The position numbers were made by a program, and so were the translations under genes. Positions 28,895 to 38,140 of a stretch of 64,000 nucleotides of DNA are shown here, in pieces. The first letter of the stretch is position 1, and the number at the start of each line of letters is the position of its first letter. The stretch lies in contig NZ_JAFEKF010000007.1 in NCBI RefSeq assembly GCF_016888445.1, forward strand, positions 1-64,000, written 5' to 3'. The notes under the pieces are model-generated. The model was not told the origin of the DNA. It worked only from the letters and a program-made list of their open reading frames with translations, and made no database searches. Origin of the DNA: Marinomonas ostreistagni. GTDB taxonomy: Bacteria; Pseudomonadota; Gammaproteobacteria; Pseudomonadales; Marinomonadaceae.

Positions 28895-29488
28895 ATGTCC
28901 AACCGGATTGCAACCGTCGAACGTAATACGCTCGAGACGCAAATTAAAGTCACTGTGAACCTTGATGGCACAGGTAAATTTAACTGCGAAACAGGCGTTC
29001 CTTTCCTTGATCATATGCTTGATCAAGTTGCTCGCCATGGCCTTATAGACCTTGATATTCATGCGGTTGGCGACCTTCACATCGACGCGCACCACACGGT
29101 AGAAGACTTGGGGATTACTCTGGGTCAAGCGTTCGATCAAGCGGTTGGTGATAAGAAAGGCATCCGCCGTTACGGGCACGCTTATGTACCACTTGATGAA
29201 GCTCTATCACGTGTTGTGATCGACTTCTCTGGTCGCCCTGGTCTAGAGATGCACGTACCCTTCACACGCGGCTCTGTAGGCGGTTTTGATGTGGATTTAT
29301 TTTCAGAGTTTTTCCACGGTTTCATCAACCATGCAAAAGTAACGCTACACCTAGATAACCTACGTGGCAAAAACACGCACCACCAAGCCGAAACTATCTT
29401 TAAAGCGTTTGGCCGTGCGCTACGTATGGCACTAGAAGTAGACGAGCGTATGGCAGGTCAAATGCCATCGACTAAAGGTTGCTTGTAA
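28895..29488 (+). CDS. hisB: Imidazoleglycerol-phosphate dehydratase HisB (monofunctional)
   Basis: Sixth step of histidine synthesis. 197 aa, without the N-terminal phosphatase domain of E. coli HisB. The Mn-binding histidine motifs are present: [38 protein letters not shown] and [26 protein letters not shown] lies ~11 nt before the ATG. First gene of hisB-hisH-hisF. Confidence 0.96.
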   Translation: MSNRIATVERNTLETQIKVTVNLDGTGKFNCETGVPFLDHMLDQVARHGLIDLDIHAVGDLHIDAHHTVEDLGITLGQAFDQAVGDKKGIRRYGHAYVPLDEALSRVVIDFSGRPGLEMHVPFTRGSVGGFDVDLFSEFFHGFINHAKVTLHLDNLRGKNTHHQAETIFKAFGRALRMALEVDERMAGQMPSTKGCL

Positions 29489-29504
29489 TAGGACACCCCT
29501 ACAC

Positions 29505-30167
29505 ATGAGTACAGAGAACAAATCGATCGTTGCAGTGATCGACTATGGCATGGGTAATCTACACTCGGTTGCCAAATCCCTTGAGCACGTGGCCGACGCT
29601 AACACTGAGATTGTGGTCACCAGCGATCCAAAGGTGATCGATGCCGCAGATCGAGTGCTTTTACCTGGCGTTGGCGCAATCCGTGATTGCATCGGGGAAA
29701 TGCGCAAGCAAGGCCTAATCCCGACGATTCAAAAAGCCATGGCTGAGAAGCCTTTTTTGGCCATTTGTGTCGGCATTCAATCCTTGATGGCACACAGTGA
29801 AGAAAACGGCGGTGTTGACTGCTTGAACCACTTCCAAGGCAACGCCTACTATTTTGGTAATGACCACCGCGATGTAGACGGTACGCAGCTTAAAGTGCCA
29901 CACATGGGCTGGAACCAAGTTAAGCACACCATGGATCACCCGCTTTGGCAGGGGATCGAGGATGGCGCGCGTTTTTATTTCGTCCACAGTTTCTACATCT
30001 TGGCTGAAAACCAAAGCGAAGTAGCTGGCACCTGCAACTATGGCCATGACTTCTGTGTGGCGCTGGCACGCGATAACGTGTTTGCCGTGCAATTCCACCC
30101 AGAAAAGAGCCATAAAGACGGTTTGCAACTGTACAAAAACTTCATCCATTGGGATGGCAAGCCTTAG
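29505..30167 (+). CDS. hisH: Imidazole glycerol phosphate synthase, glutaminase subunit HisH
   Basis: Supplies ammonia to HisF. 220-aa class I glutamine amidotransferase with [17 protein letters not shown], the oxyanion/nucleophile segment [11 protein letters not shown] (catalytic Cys; Val replaces the usual Leu after it), VPHMGWNQV, the VHSFY motif and QFHPEKS (catalytic His/Glu). It lies 16 bp after hisB and 21 bp before hisF. Confidence 0.95.
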   Translation: MSTENKSIVAVIDYGMGNLHSVAKSLEHVADANTEIVVTSDPKVIDAADRVLLPGVGAIRDCIGEMRKQGLIPTIQKAMAEKPFLAICVGIQSLMAHSEENGGVDCLNHFQGNAYYFGNDHRDVDGTQLKVPHMGWNQVKHTMDHPLWQGIEDGARFYFVHSFYILAENQSEVAGTCNYGHDFCVALARDNVFAVQFHPEKSHKDGLQLYKNFIHWDGKP

Positions 30168-30188
30168 TCCACTAGATAGGAAATAACA

Positions 30189-30962
30189 ATGGGATTAGCT
30201 AAACGTATTATTCCGTGCCTAGACGTGGACAATGGCCGCGTTGTTAAGGGTGTTCAATTCGTCGACATTCGTGATGCCGGTGACCCAGTAGAAGTCGCTA
30301 AACGCTACAACGAGCAAGGTGCTGACGAGATTACCTTCTTGGACATCACGGCAAGCTCTGACGACCGTGAGACTACAGTGCACATGGTCGAAGCCATTGC
30401 CGCTGAAGTGTTCATCCCGCTTACCGTAGGCGGCGGCATTCGTACTTGCGAAGACATTCGTCGCATGTTGAACGCAGGCGCAGACAAAGTCAGCATCAAC
30501 ACCGCTGCGATCTTCAATCCTGAATTTGTGCGCGAAGCCGCAGAACGCTTCGGCTCACAATGTATCGTAGTTGCCATCGACGCTAAAAAAGTGAGCGCTG
30601 AAGGCGAACCAGACAAGTGGGAAATCTTCACTCACGGTGGTCGTAAGCCAACGGGCATCGATGCGGTAGAATGGTCGAAGAAAATGGTTGAACTGGGCGC
30701 GGGTGAAATCCTACTGACAAGTATGGACCGTGACGGCACTAAAAATGGCTTCGATCTTGGCGTCACACGCGCCATCAGTGAAGCTGTGCATGTGCCTGTG
30801 ATCGCTTCAGGTGGTGTGGGTAATCTACAGCACTTGGTAGATGGCGTAATAGAAGGCAAAGCGGACGCAGTCTTGGCTGCTAGCATCTTCCACTTCGCGG
30901 AATACTCAATCCAAGAAGCGAAAGAAACTATGCAGGCTGCTGGCATCGAAATGCGCCTATAA
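30189..30962 (+). CDS. hisF: Imidazole glycerol phosphate synthase, cyclase subunit HisF
   Basis: Cyclises PRFAR with ammonia from HisH to give IGP and AICAR. 257-aa TIM barrel with catalytic Asp in [16 protein letters not shown] and the second Asp in VAIDAKK; phosphate-binding GGGIRT and IASGGVGN. It directly follows hisH; hisA, usually between them, is missing. AATAACAA overlaps the start codon (30182-30189), a sequence like a canonical Hfq/Crc motif. Ends at a bidirectional terminator. Confidence 0.96.
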   Translation: MGLAKRIIPCLDVDNGRVVKGVQFVDIRDAGDPVEVAKRYNEQGADEITFLDITASSDDRETTVHMVEAIAAEVFIPLTVGGGIRTCEDIRRMLNAGADKVSINTAAIFNPEFVREAAERFGSQCIVVAIDAKKVSAEGEPDKWEIFTHGGRKPTGIDAVEWSKKMVELGAGEILLTSMDRDGTKNGFDLGVTRAISEAVHVPVIASGGVGNLQHLVDGVIEGKADAVLAASIFHFAEYSIQEAKETMQAAGIEMRL

Positions 30963-30984
30963 GCGATAGAGCTTTTCTGTTTGC

Positions 30985-31017
30985 ATAAAAAATGGCCGCA
31001 TCATGCGGCCATTTTTT
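30985..31017. terminator. Bidirectional terminator between hisF and the SCO gene
   Basis: AATGGCCGCA / TGCGGCCATT stem flanked by A6 and T7; convergent genes on each side. Confidence 0.9.
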
Positions 31018-31610
31018 TATTGTGTTTGTAGCAGCGTTTTCAGCGCCTCGGCAATCTCTTCTGAAGACGAGTCATGGTACAGGTACTGCTCGATCTCGTT
31101 ATCTTTGCCAATCACGTAAAGACGTGCACTGTGGCTCACAGTGTAGTTTTCATCCTCTTCTGAGGCTTTATCAAGACGGTAAAAAGCGCCGTATTGACGC
31201 ACAACTCGATCAATTTCAGCCTTGCTACCGGTTAAGCCGACAAAGCTTGGATCAAAGAAATTTACATACTGCTCTAGGTGCGCCAGCGTATCGCGCTCTG
31301 GATCAACGCTGACAAACAAGGTTTGCACTTGTTGACGTTCGTTTTCAGTTAACTGCTTAAGCGCCACCTTGATATTGGCCATCGTTAGTGGACACACATC
31401 TGGGCAGTGAGCGTAGCCAAAAAACAGCAATTTCACTTGGTTGTCGTAATCACTTAGAGTCACCGGACCTTGTGCACTTGATAACGTGAAATCACCGCCA
31501 ATTTTACCCGATTGAGCCCCTGAATCGTTGCTTTTCTGCATAAATAGCAATGTGCCTACGACGGCCAGAATGACCACCATGGCGAGTATAAAAATAGGTT
31601 TTAGCTTCAT
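31017..31610 (-). CDS. SCO1/SenC family copper chaperone
   Basis: 197-aa membrane-anchored thioredoxin-fold protein. N-terminal anchor (IFILAMVVILAVVGTLLF), copper ligands C69-x3-C73 in GYAHCPDVCP, and H160 in VSHSARLYV. The family delivers copper to the CuA site of cytochrome c oxidase or acts as a thiol-disulfide factor. It stands alone, convergent with hisF and divergent from gshA; no oxidase genes are nearby. Confidence 0.92.
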   Translation of the reverse strand: MKLKPIFILAMVVILAVVGTLLFMQKSNDSGAQSGKIGGDFTLSSAQGPVTLSDYDNQVKLLFFGYAHCPDVCPLTMANIKVALKQLTENERQQVQTLFVSVDPERDTLAHLEQYVNFFDPSFVGLTGSKAEIDRVVRQYGAFYRLDKASEEDENYTVSHSARLYVIGKDNEIEQYLYHDSSSEEIAEALKTLLQTQ

Positions 31611-31788
31611 CGGGATACCCTAAGGAATTGCGTGGTTAGAACTAAGCTTGAGCGTTTAAGGCTCATAACAGTGTGCTTAGTGTACTGAATGGAGCATAAG
31701 ATAGAAAATAAGTTCCGCGGTTTTTAGCGTAAAGTACGCGTTAGCGACTGAAATTCTGTAATCTTTGCGCAACTGCCCTGAGCTTTTC

Positions 31789-31818
31789 TTGCCGAACTTT
31801 AGAATTGCCTTGTACAAT
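31789..31818 (+). promoter_or_regulatory. Possible gshA promoter
   Basis: TTGCCG (31789-31794), an 18-bp spacer and TACAAT (31813-31818) form a sigma-70-like promoter about 38 bp ahead of the gshA start. Confidence 0.5.
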
Positions 31819-31856
31819 CAAAGGATTATTTCTTTCCTGAATTAGGATGACTCTCC

Positions 31857-33452
31857 TTGTTGCGCAATATACATGACGCTCTGACGAAGCTCGATCAGTG
31901 CATGATTAAAAGTGGCGATCAGTCCGCCATTACCTTTCATCGTGGCGTAGAGCGGGAAGCGCTGCGCGTTTCGCGTGCCAATGGCAGAATCTCTCAAGAG
32001 CCTCACCCGAAGGCGCTTGGCTCCGCACTGACGCATCCCTCTATCACCACAGATTACTCTGAAGCACTACTAGAGTTCATTACCGGTGTACATGACTCAG
32101 TAGAAGGTGTGATCAGTGAACTCAACGACATCCATTTATACAGCAACCAAGTATTGGCGCCGATGGGCGAATGCTTGTGGCCTGGCAGTATGCCCTGCCA
32201 ACTAGACAGCAATGATGAAGTACCGATTGCCTACTACGGAGAATCCAACTCCGGCAAACTAAAGCGCATTTATCGCGAAGGCTTGTCGAATCGCTATGGT
32301 CGCATCATGCAGTGTATCGCTGGCATGCATTACAACTTCTCGTTTAGCGAAGCCTTTTGGGATTACCTAGCCGAACTGCGTGGCGTTACGTTAGACAGTG
32401 CCGAGGCGCGTCAAGCGTTTAAATCAGAGCAATACTTTGCCCTGATTCGAAACTTCCGCCGTAAATCTTGGTTACTGTCGTTACTGTTTGGTGCTTCTTC
32501 AGCGATCGATATTAGCTTCTTACCCAGCAAACCAGAAAAGCTTAAAGAGCTTGGTGAGCGTACTTGGGCGGGTGACAGTGCGACATCACTGCGCATGAGT
32601 GATATTGGCTACCAAAACAAAGCCCAAGATGGGCTTAAAGTTTGTTACAACGACGTCAAAACTTACATCGATACCATCAAAGGCGCCTTGAGCACACCTT
32701 ACCCTGCTTACCAAGCACTAGGTGTTAAAGTGGATGGCAACTACAAACAGCTAAGCCACAACATTTTGCAAATCGAAAACGAGTATTACAGCGATATTCG
32801 CCCTAAGCGTGTTACTGAGTCCGGCGAACACCCAAGCGCTGCACTACAAAAACGCGGCGTGGAATACATTGAAGTGCGCATCATGGATTTGGACCCAAGC
32901 TCGCCGATTGGCATGCAGCCTGAGACCTTGTACTTCCTAGATACCTTCTTAATGTGTTGTATGCTGCATGGTGATGAACAGCTAAGCGTAGAAGAATGCC
33001 AACAGCTGCGCAAAACCCAGCAAGAAATCGCCACCCACGGCCGTGACCTAGACACGCAATTTGATTTTGGCTTTGGCCCGGTCACCTTACGCGAAAAAGG
33101 CACTGATTTGCTGGCACAAATGCAGGAGATCGCGCAGTTCTTATCGAATCGCACAGATAACCCAGCTTATATCGACAGCCTAAAAGCCCAGCAAGAAAAG
33201 CTGAACAATCCAGCGAGCCTACCTGCGGCGAAGCTGATCGAGCAATGCGAGTCAGCAGGAAGCTACCAAGCCGCCATGCTTGAACAAGCGAAGCGTCAGC
33301 AAGACATGTGGCTTGGGCAAGAGTTACCGGCACCTGCTCAAGAAGCCTTTGCGCGTTGGGCGACCGAATCACTGGCGCAACAAGAAGTGATCGAAGCTAA
33401 TGAAACCGTGCCGTTTGACGAGTTTTTAGCGCAGTACATGCAACCGCAATAA
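31857..33452 (+). CDS. gshA: Glutamate-cysteine ligase GshA (type 1)
   Basis: First step of glutathione synthesis. 531 aa, close to E. coli GshA (518), with FHRGVEREALRVSRANGRIS (ATP/metal-binding Glu), DYSEALLEFIT, ALTHPSITTD, MQCIAGMHYNFSF and VEYIEVRIMDLDPSSPIGM. The start is a TTG at 31857 (followed by a second TTG) with AGGA 9 nt upstream; the next in-frame ATG is at residue 16. Terminated by a strong hairpin. Confidence 0.95.
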   Translation: MLRNIHDALTKLDQCMIKSGDQSAITFHRGVEREALRVSRANGRISQEPHPKALGSALTHPSITTDYSEALLEFITGVHDSVEGVISELNDIHLYSNQVLAPMGECLWPGSMPCQLDSNDEVPIAYYGESNSGKLKRIYREGLSNRYGRIMQCIAGMHYNFSFSEAFWDYLAELRGVTLDSAEARQAFKSEQYFALIRNFRRKSWLLSLLFGASSAIDISFLPSKPEKLKELGERTWAGDSATSLRMSDIGYQNKAQDGLKVCYNDVKTYIDTIKGALSTPYPAYQALGVKVDGNYKQLSHNILQIENEYYSDIRPKRVTESGEHPSAALQKRGVEYIEVRIMDLDPSSPIGMQPETLYFLDTFLMCCMLHGDEQLSVEECQQLRKTQQEIATHGRDLDTQFDFGFGPVTLREKGTDLLAQMQEIAQFLSNRTDNPAYIDSLKAQQEKLNNPASLPAAKLIEQCESAGSYQAAMLEQAKRQQDMWLGQELPAPAQEAFARWATESLAQQEVIEANETVPFDEFLAQYMQPQ

Positions 33453-33466
33453 ATCGATCTTTAAAC

Positions 33467-33497
33467 TAAAAAGGGCTTCACAAGAAGCCCTTTTTTT
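33467..33497. terminator. Bidirectional terminator between gshA and engB
   Basis: AAGGGCTTC / GAAGCCCTT stem, 4-nt loop, A-run on the left and T7 on the right. Confidence 0.9.
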
Positions 33498-33511
33498 ATG
33501 CTATCGCCAAC

Positions 33512-34150
33512 CTAAAGATTCACTGGAATCTCATCCGGATTATCAAGCTCAAGCCAAGCGGCTAATTGCAGGCGCAAAGCATCCACTCCATCGTTATTTA
33601 AGCCAGAAAAAGTCTGCGCCGAACCTTCTACGCCGCGCTTGGCCATTTCCTGTTTAACTTTAAGCATGGTGGACTTAGCTGGACCACGCTTTAGCTTGTC
33701 GGACTTAGTCAACAAAGCGTGGACTTTAACGCCATTGCTTGCCGCCCATTCCAGCATCATCTCATCGAACTCTTTCAACGGGTGGCGAATATCCATCACC
33801 AACACCACACCAGCCAATGAGCGACGGTTCATTAAGTAATCTTGCATGTGCGCTTGCCAGTTTTGCTTCATGGCCACAGGCACTTTAGCAAAACCGTAAC
33901 CTGGCAAATCCACAAGACGACGATCTTCAATGTTTAGACCGAAACAGTTGATCAGCTGCGTGCGACCTGGCGTTTTAGACGTGCGCGCCAGCTTGCGTTG
34001 GTTTGCCAGTGTGTTCAACGCAGTTGATTTGCCGGCATTGGAACGCCCCGCGAACGCCACTTCCAAACCTTGGTCTAGAGGACATTGAGAGAGCTTTTCA
34101 GCACTTTTGATAAAGTAAGCTGATTGGAAAATAGAGTCGAATGGCGTCAT
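33512..34150 (-). CDS. engB: Ribosome biogenesis GTP-binding protein EngB (YihA/YsxC)
   Basis: Essential GTPase for large-subunit assembly. 212 aa with P-loop [12 protein letters not shown], switch I T in [14 protein letters not shown]3 DLPGYGFA and G4-like LTKSDKL. Located between gshA (convergent) and a cytochrome c4 gene (divergent), the same engB/cytochrome c pair seen in Pseudomonas. Confidence 0.95.
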   Translation of the reverse strand: MTPFDSIFQSAYFIKSAEKLSQCPLDQGLEVAFAGRSNAGKSTALNTLANQRKLARTSKTPGRTQLINCFGLNIEDRRLVDLPGYGFAKVPVAMKQNWQAHMQDYLMNRRSLAGVVLVMDIRHPLKEFDEMMLEWAASNGVKVHALLTKSDKLKRGPAKSTMLKVKQEMAKRGVEGSAQTFSGLNNDGVDALRLQLAAWLELDNPDEIPVNL

Positions 34151-34184
34151 AGATTGATATCAGTCAATGGGAAATTGTATCGCG

Positions 34185-34213
34185 TTATAGTTTTTTGCAC
34201 AGTTGTATATAAT
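34185..34213 (+). promoter_or_regulatory. Possible promoter of the cytochrome c4 gene
   Basis: A perfect TATAAT (34208-34213) lies 17 bp after a poor -35 (TTATAG). It implies a 5' leader of ~130 nt before the ATG at 34348. Confidence 0.4.
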
Positions 34214-34347
34214 GCGAGCCATCTAGCTTACTGGCTACATTTGGCTGTGCCCTCTTTTCATAGCCGTAAGCATAACAGAAAACGAACATCTTTTATGCCA
34301 GAAAAAAGAAGTTCACTATCTTCGGTCAAGCACATCAGAGGCAGCGA

Positions 34348-34950
34348 ATGAAAAAAGTTCTTATCGGTTTGTTAGTCACAGTCGGAGCAACATCCGTTGC
34401 CTACGCTGAAGGAAACCCAGACGCAGGTAAGCCACTCACCGCAGTGTGCAGTGCTTGTCATAGCGCAGATGGCAATAGCCTTGCGCCGACCTTCCCTAAG
34501 CTTGCCGGGCAAAATGAAGCCTACCTACTTAAGCAGATGACAGAAATCAAAGCTGGGGTGCGCCCGGTGGCGCAAATGACTGGCATGCTCGACGGTCTAT
34601 CTGAGCAAAACCTAGCGGACATTGCCGCTTACTTTGCCAGCCAAAACACCGCCATTGGTCAAGCTGCGCCTGAGCTTGTGGCTCAAGGTGAAGCCCTATA
34701 CCGTGACGGCAATCCAGCCACGGGCGTTCCTGCCTGTACTGCGTGCCATGGCCCTGCGGGTAAAGGCCTTAACTCTGCGGCGTTTCCAAGCTTAAGCGGA
34801 CAACATGCAGACTACACCGCTTCACAACTAAAAATGTTCCAGTCGGGCGAGCGCAGCAACGACACCGCCAAAATTATGCAAAACATTGCCTTTAAGATGA
34901 ATGACCAAGAAATCCAAGCGGTTTCAAGCTACATCCAAGGTCTGCACTAA
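34348..34950 (+). CDS. Cytochrome c4 (di-haem, periplasmic)
   Basis: 200-aa precursor with a signal peptide (cleavage likely after VAYA) and two class I c-type haem domains, each with CxxCH: VCSACHSADG near residue 31 and CTACHGPAG near residue 131. Axial Met candidates are in the MTGML and MQNIAFKMND regions. Cytochrome c4 passes electrons to terminal oxidases. Followed by a terminator and then dsbA. Confidence 0.92.
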   Translation: MKKVLIGLLVTVGATSVAYAEGNPDAGKPLTAVCSACHSADGNSLAPTFPKLAGQNEAYLLKQMTEIKAGVRPVAQMTGMLDGLSEQNLADIAAYFASQNTAIGQAAPELVAQGEALYRDGNPATGVPACTACHGPAGKGLNSAAFPSLSGQHADYTASQLKMFQSGERSNDTAKIMQNIAFKMNDQEIQAVSSYIQGLH

Positions 34951-34976
34951 GCAAAAACCTCACATTCTGTGATCAA

Positions 34977-35000
34977 GTCCCCCTTTCTGGGGGATTTTTG
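34977..35000 (+). terminator. Rho-independent terminator of cytochrome c4 gene
   Basis: TCCCCC / GGGGGA stem with a 5-nt loop followed by TTTTT. Confidence 0.8.
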
Positions 35001-35115
35001 GTTGTCAGAGCGATGTAAACTTGCTGGAATAAACGAACTTTTCGTAAGTATCAGCATCCTAGCTCTATCCACAGCAATTGGATGCATTTAACAACGTTAA
35101 TTCTAGGAGCATTAC

Positions 35116-35742
35116 ATGAAGAAATTGCTTACGGCGTTTGTCGTTGCCTTACTACTACCGCTCACCTCTGCATGGGCGCAGGAGTACAGTGACGGCAATG
35201 GTTACACCACGATTAAAAATCCAGTGCGCACCGCCGATCCAGATAAAATCGAAGTGGTTGAGATCTTTTGGTATGGCTGCCCACACTGTAATGCGCTTGA
35301 GCCTTTGACCCAAGCGTGGAAGCAAGACCTTGCTGACGATGTCGACTTCAAATACATGCCAGCCGTATTTGGCCGTGGTTGGCTGGCGCACGCTAAAGCG
35401 TTTCACGTCGCGGACATTCTAGGCGTTGAAGAGCAATTACACAGCGATCTGTTCCATGCGATTCATCAAGAAGGTCGCCGTTTAAATAATGAAGATGACT
35501 TGGCCGAATTCTTTAGTAACTACGGCGTGTCAGAAGACGAGTTTAAAAAACAATTTAACTCTTTTGCGGTAAATAGCCGCTTGTCTCAAGCAGATGCTAA
35601 AATTAGAGCTTATGGCGCACGCGGTGTACCAGGTTTGATTGTTAACGGAAAATACTTGGTGACAGCCTCAACCGCTGGCGGCAATAATCGTATCTACGAC
35701 GTTGTTGATTACCTGATTGAGCAAGAGCGTCAAAATCAATAG
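35116..35742 (+). CDS. dsbA: Thiol:disulfide interchange protein DsbA
   Basis: Periplasmic oxidant that introduces disulfides. 208 aa with signal peptide (cleavage near SAWA-Q), active site C55-P-H-C58 in FWYGCPHCNAL, and cis-Pro in ARGVPGLIVNG. SD AGGAG lies 7 nt upstream. It is 22 bp before the diguanylate cyclase gene, so the two are probably cotranscribed, as for dsbA and dgcP in Pseudomonas. Confidence 0.95.
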   Translation: MKKLLTAFVVALLLPLTSAWAQEYSDGNGYTTIKNPVRTADPDKIEVVEIFWYGCPHCNALEPLTQAWKQDLADDVDFKYMPAVFGRGWLAHAKAFHVADILGVEEQLHSDLFHAIHQEGRRLNNEDDLAEFFSNYGVSEDEFKKQFNSFAVNSRLSQADAKIRAYGARGVPGLIVNGKYLVTASTAGGNNRIYDVVDYLIEQERQNQ

Positions 35743-35764
35743 CTAAACATAAACAGGATATAGT

Positions 35765-37285
35765 ATGGACTCAGCTCAGGATCAGCTAATACAAGCCCTA
35801 CTTAAAGCCATTTCGCGAACCAGCATTTTGGCCGAAGGTAATAACCCTGAGCTGGATGCTTTGCTACAAAGCCTGCGTGCTAATGTCGCACGCACTCAAG
35901 ACCCACAAGTGCTGCAGCGCGACCTGCAAGCGATTGAACCCTATGTCCTAAAGTTTGATGACGAACGCCTAGCCCACGCGCAGGCGTTTCGTAATCAACT
36001 GTTTGACCTACTTGATTCTCTCGATCAAATTCCAGGCAAACAAGTACCACTGCAACGCAAGAAGTTAGTACAGGCCGATATCCGTAGTCACTGGCAGTCT
36101 ATCTCCCAATGGCCCACGCTTTTAGGTCAAACAGTCGAACTTCTTAATAGCACCCTAAGCCAAGACACAAATTCCACTAAACCCTCGTTTTTAGGACGTT
36201 TGTTTGGCAAAAAAACTGAGCGCCCCGCACTCACCTCTGACAACGACATCATGGCTCATGTCAGCCACACCCTGGCTGGATTGCTCTCGGACATTGCCTT
36301 ACCGGATACCTACGAAGAGCAAATACTGGATATTAAGCAAGCCCTAACCGGCAACAGCAACTTACATCACTTACCCGCTTTGCTCGATGAGGTCATCAAC
36401 TTGATTATGGTCGCAGTGGGTAAAACCCAAGCCGACCTCACTAGCTACCTAAACCAATTGAATGACCAGCTGGCCAGCATCAATGCCTCGATTGTGACCA
36501 ACTACAAAGCGCAACGCGGCATGAGCAGTACACGCAAGGACTTCAATGAAACACTGCAAGACCACGTGACCAATACGCACACAGACGTACGTAACGCTAC
36601 TAATCTGGACTCACTTAAAGGCTTAATTGATGAGCGCATGCACACCATCACCGAAGCCATGAAGCAATACCAGAGCAAAATGCTGGCGCAAGAAAAGCAA
36701 GCCGCGCAGTCAATTCATCACCTAAAAAACAAAGTCTCTAAAATGGAGCACGATGCGGCTACACTGCGCACACACATGCAACAAAAAGCCGCTCAAGCTC
36801 TAGCCGACTCACTCACAGGGCTACCGAACCGCGCCGCTTATCAAGAGACCATCTTTCCACTGCTGACCTCGGCAGCACAAAATCAATTACCTTTGTGTGT
36901 GGCCGTGTGCGATATCGACCACTTTAAAAACATCAATGACACTTGGGGACACTTGGCGGGAGACAAAGTGCTGCGCCTGATTCCACGCCAAATACAGGCG
37001 GAGCTTAAAAAAGAACATGTCATGTTCCGCTATGGCGGCGAAGAGTTTGTCATCGTCTTCCCGATGACCGATCTAGAAAAGGCTTATGCAATTTGTGAGC
37101 GAGTGCGTCAAGCAGTCGAAAAGACACCATTTAACGTTCATGGCGAGCCAATTTCTGTGTCAATATCCATTGGTGTCGCCCAATTTAATTACGTGGAATC
37201 TCACGACGACCTATTTAGCCGAGCCGATAAGCATCTTTACCAAGCCAAAGGACAAGGCCGGAATCAGGTTATTCGTGACAATTAG
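35765..37285 (+). CDS. dgcP: GGDEF diguanylate cyclase (DgcP-like)
   Basis: 506 aa. The N-terminal ~330 residues are soluble and helical, with no membrane segment or known sensor domain and a coiled coil before the catalytic part. The C-terminal GGDEF domain has DSLTGLPNRAAY and RYGGEEFVIVF (GGEEF near residue 424), so it should make c-di-GMP. The RxxD inhibitory site five residues before GGEEF is absent (KKEHVMF), so product inhibition there is unlikely. Gene order dsbA-GGDEF matches Pseudomonas dgcP, a pole-localised cyclase; the symbol rests on that synteny and on the architecture. Confidence 0.75.
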   Translation: MDSAQDQLIQALLKAISRTSILAEGNNPELDALLQSLRANVARTQDPQVLQRDLQAIEPYVLKFDDERLAHAQAFRNQLFDLLDSLDQIPGKQVPLQRKKLVQADIRSHWQSISQWPTLLGQTVELLNSTLSQDTNSTKPSFLGRLFGKKTERPALTSDNDIMAHVSHTLAGLLSDIALPDTYEEQILDIKQALTGNSNLHHLPALLDEVINLIMVAVGKTQADLTSYLNQLNDQLASINASIVTNYKAQRGMSSTRKDFNETLQDHVTNTHTDVRNATNLDSLKGLIDERMHTITEAMKQYQSKMLAQEKQAAQSIHHLKNKVSKMEHDAATLRTHMQQKAAQALADSLTGLPNRAAYQETIFPLLTSAAQNQLPLCVAVCDIDHFKNINDTWGHLAGDKVLRLIPRQIQAELKKEHVMFRYGGEEFVIVFPMTDLEKAYAICERVRQAVEKTPFNVHGEPISVSISIGVAQFNYVESHDDLFSRADKHLYQAKGQGRNQVIRDN

Positions 37286-37385
37286 TCGGCTTTATCGTGC
37301 AACCAGAGCACAGTCACGGTTACAATAAGAGCAACTAATGAATCCCAGTCAATCGCCTACCTAAAGGTGTATTAGGAAAGAGATT

Positions 37386-38138
37386 ATGCAAGACGATCAA
37401 AACACCACACATTTCGGATTTAAAGAAATTCCCGCTGACAAAAAAGTGGAAGCGGTGGCAGAAGTTTTCCACTCAGTCGCTGCCAAATACGACATTATGA
37501 ATGACCTAATGTCGGGCGGTATTCACCGACTATGGAAACGCCACACCATTAGCCAATCTGGCGTACGTGCGGGCCAAAAAGTGCTCGACATTGCTGGCGG
37601 TACTGGCGATTTAACGATGAAGTTCTCTCGTCTTGTTGGTGCCTCAGGCCAAGTAGTGTTAGCAGACATCAATGACTCTATGCTTAAAGTGGGCCGCGAC
37701 AAGCTGGCCAATAATGGCATCGTTGGCAATGTGCAGTATGTTCAAGCCAATGCCGAAGAGCTGCCTTTTCCAGACAATACCTTTGACTGCATTACAATCG
37801 CTTTTGGTCTACGCAACGTCACTGACAAGTCGAAGGCCCTAGCGTCAATGAATCGTGTATTAAAACCAGGTGGCCGCTTGCTGGTGCTAGAGTTTTCTAA
37901 GCCAGAAACCGAATGCCTTAGCCAAATTTACGACCAGTACTCGTTCCGCTTACTACCCTTCATGGGCAAAGTCATTGCCAACGATGCCGAAAGCTACCGT
38001 TACCTAGCAGAGTCGATCCGCATGCACCCAGATCAAGAAACTCTGAAGGGCATGATGGAAGAGGTAGGCTTTGAACGCGTTACTTACCAAAATATGACTG
38101 GCGGCATCGTCGCGCTACATAAGGGATTCAAATTTTAA
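37386..38138 (+). CDS. ubiE: Ubiquinone/menaquinone C-methyltransferase UbiE
   Basis: SAM-dependent methylation in ubiquinone (and menaquinone) synthesis. 250 aa with SAM motif [28 protein letters not shown] and the family start [19 protein letters not shown]. It lies 2 bp upstream of ubiB; the intervening ubiJ gene seen in most gammaproteobacteria is absent. Confidence 0.96.
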   Translation: MQDDQNTTHFGFKEIPADKKVEAVAEVFHSVAAKYDIMNDLMSGGIHRLWKRHTISQSGVRAGQKVLDIAGGTGDLTMKFSRLVGASGQVVLADINDSMLKVGRDKLANNGIVGNVQYVQANAEELPFPDNTFDCITIAFGLRNVTDKSKALASMNRVLKPGGRLLVLEFSKPETECLSQIYDQYSFRLLPFMGKVIANDAESYRYLAESIRMHPDQETLKGMMEEVGFERVTYQNMTGGIVALHKGFKF

Positions 38139-38140
38139 CC

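Noticed and set aside
28847..29179. 110-aa leftward frame antisense to hisB
   Set aside because: Shadow of HisB; it starts within conserved histidine motifs of the real gene.
30189..30962. HisF as a bifunctional HisA/HisF replacing the missing hisA
   Set aside because: The two catalytic aspartates and loops are those of ordinary HisF; nothing indicates isomerase activity, so hisA is probably elsewhere.
34124..34351. 75-aa rightward frame across the engB/cytochrome c4 divergent region
   Set aside because: It overlaps the engB start and the cytochrome promoter, lacks a ribosome site and ends exactly in the next gene's start region.
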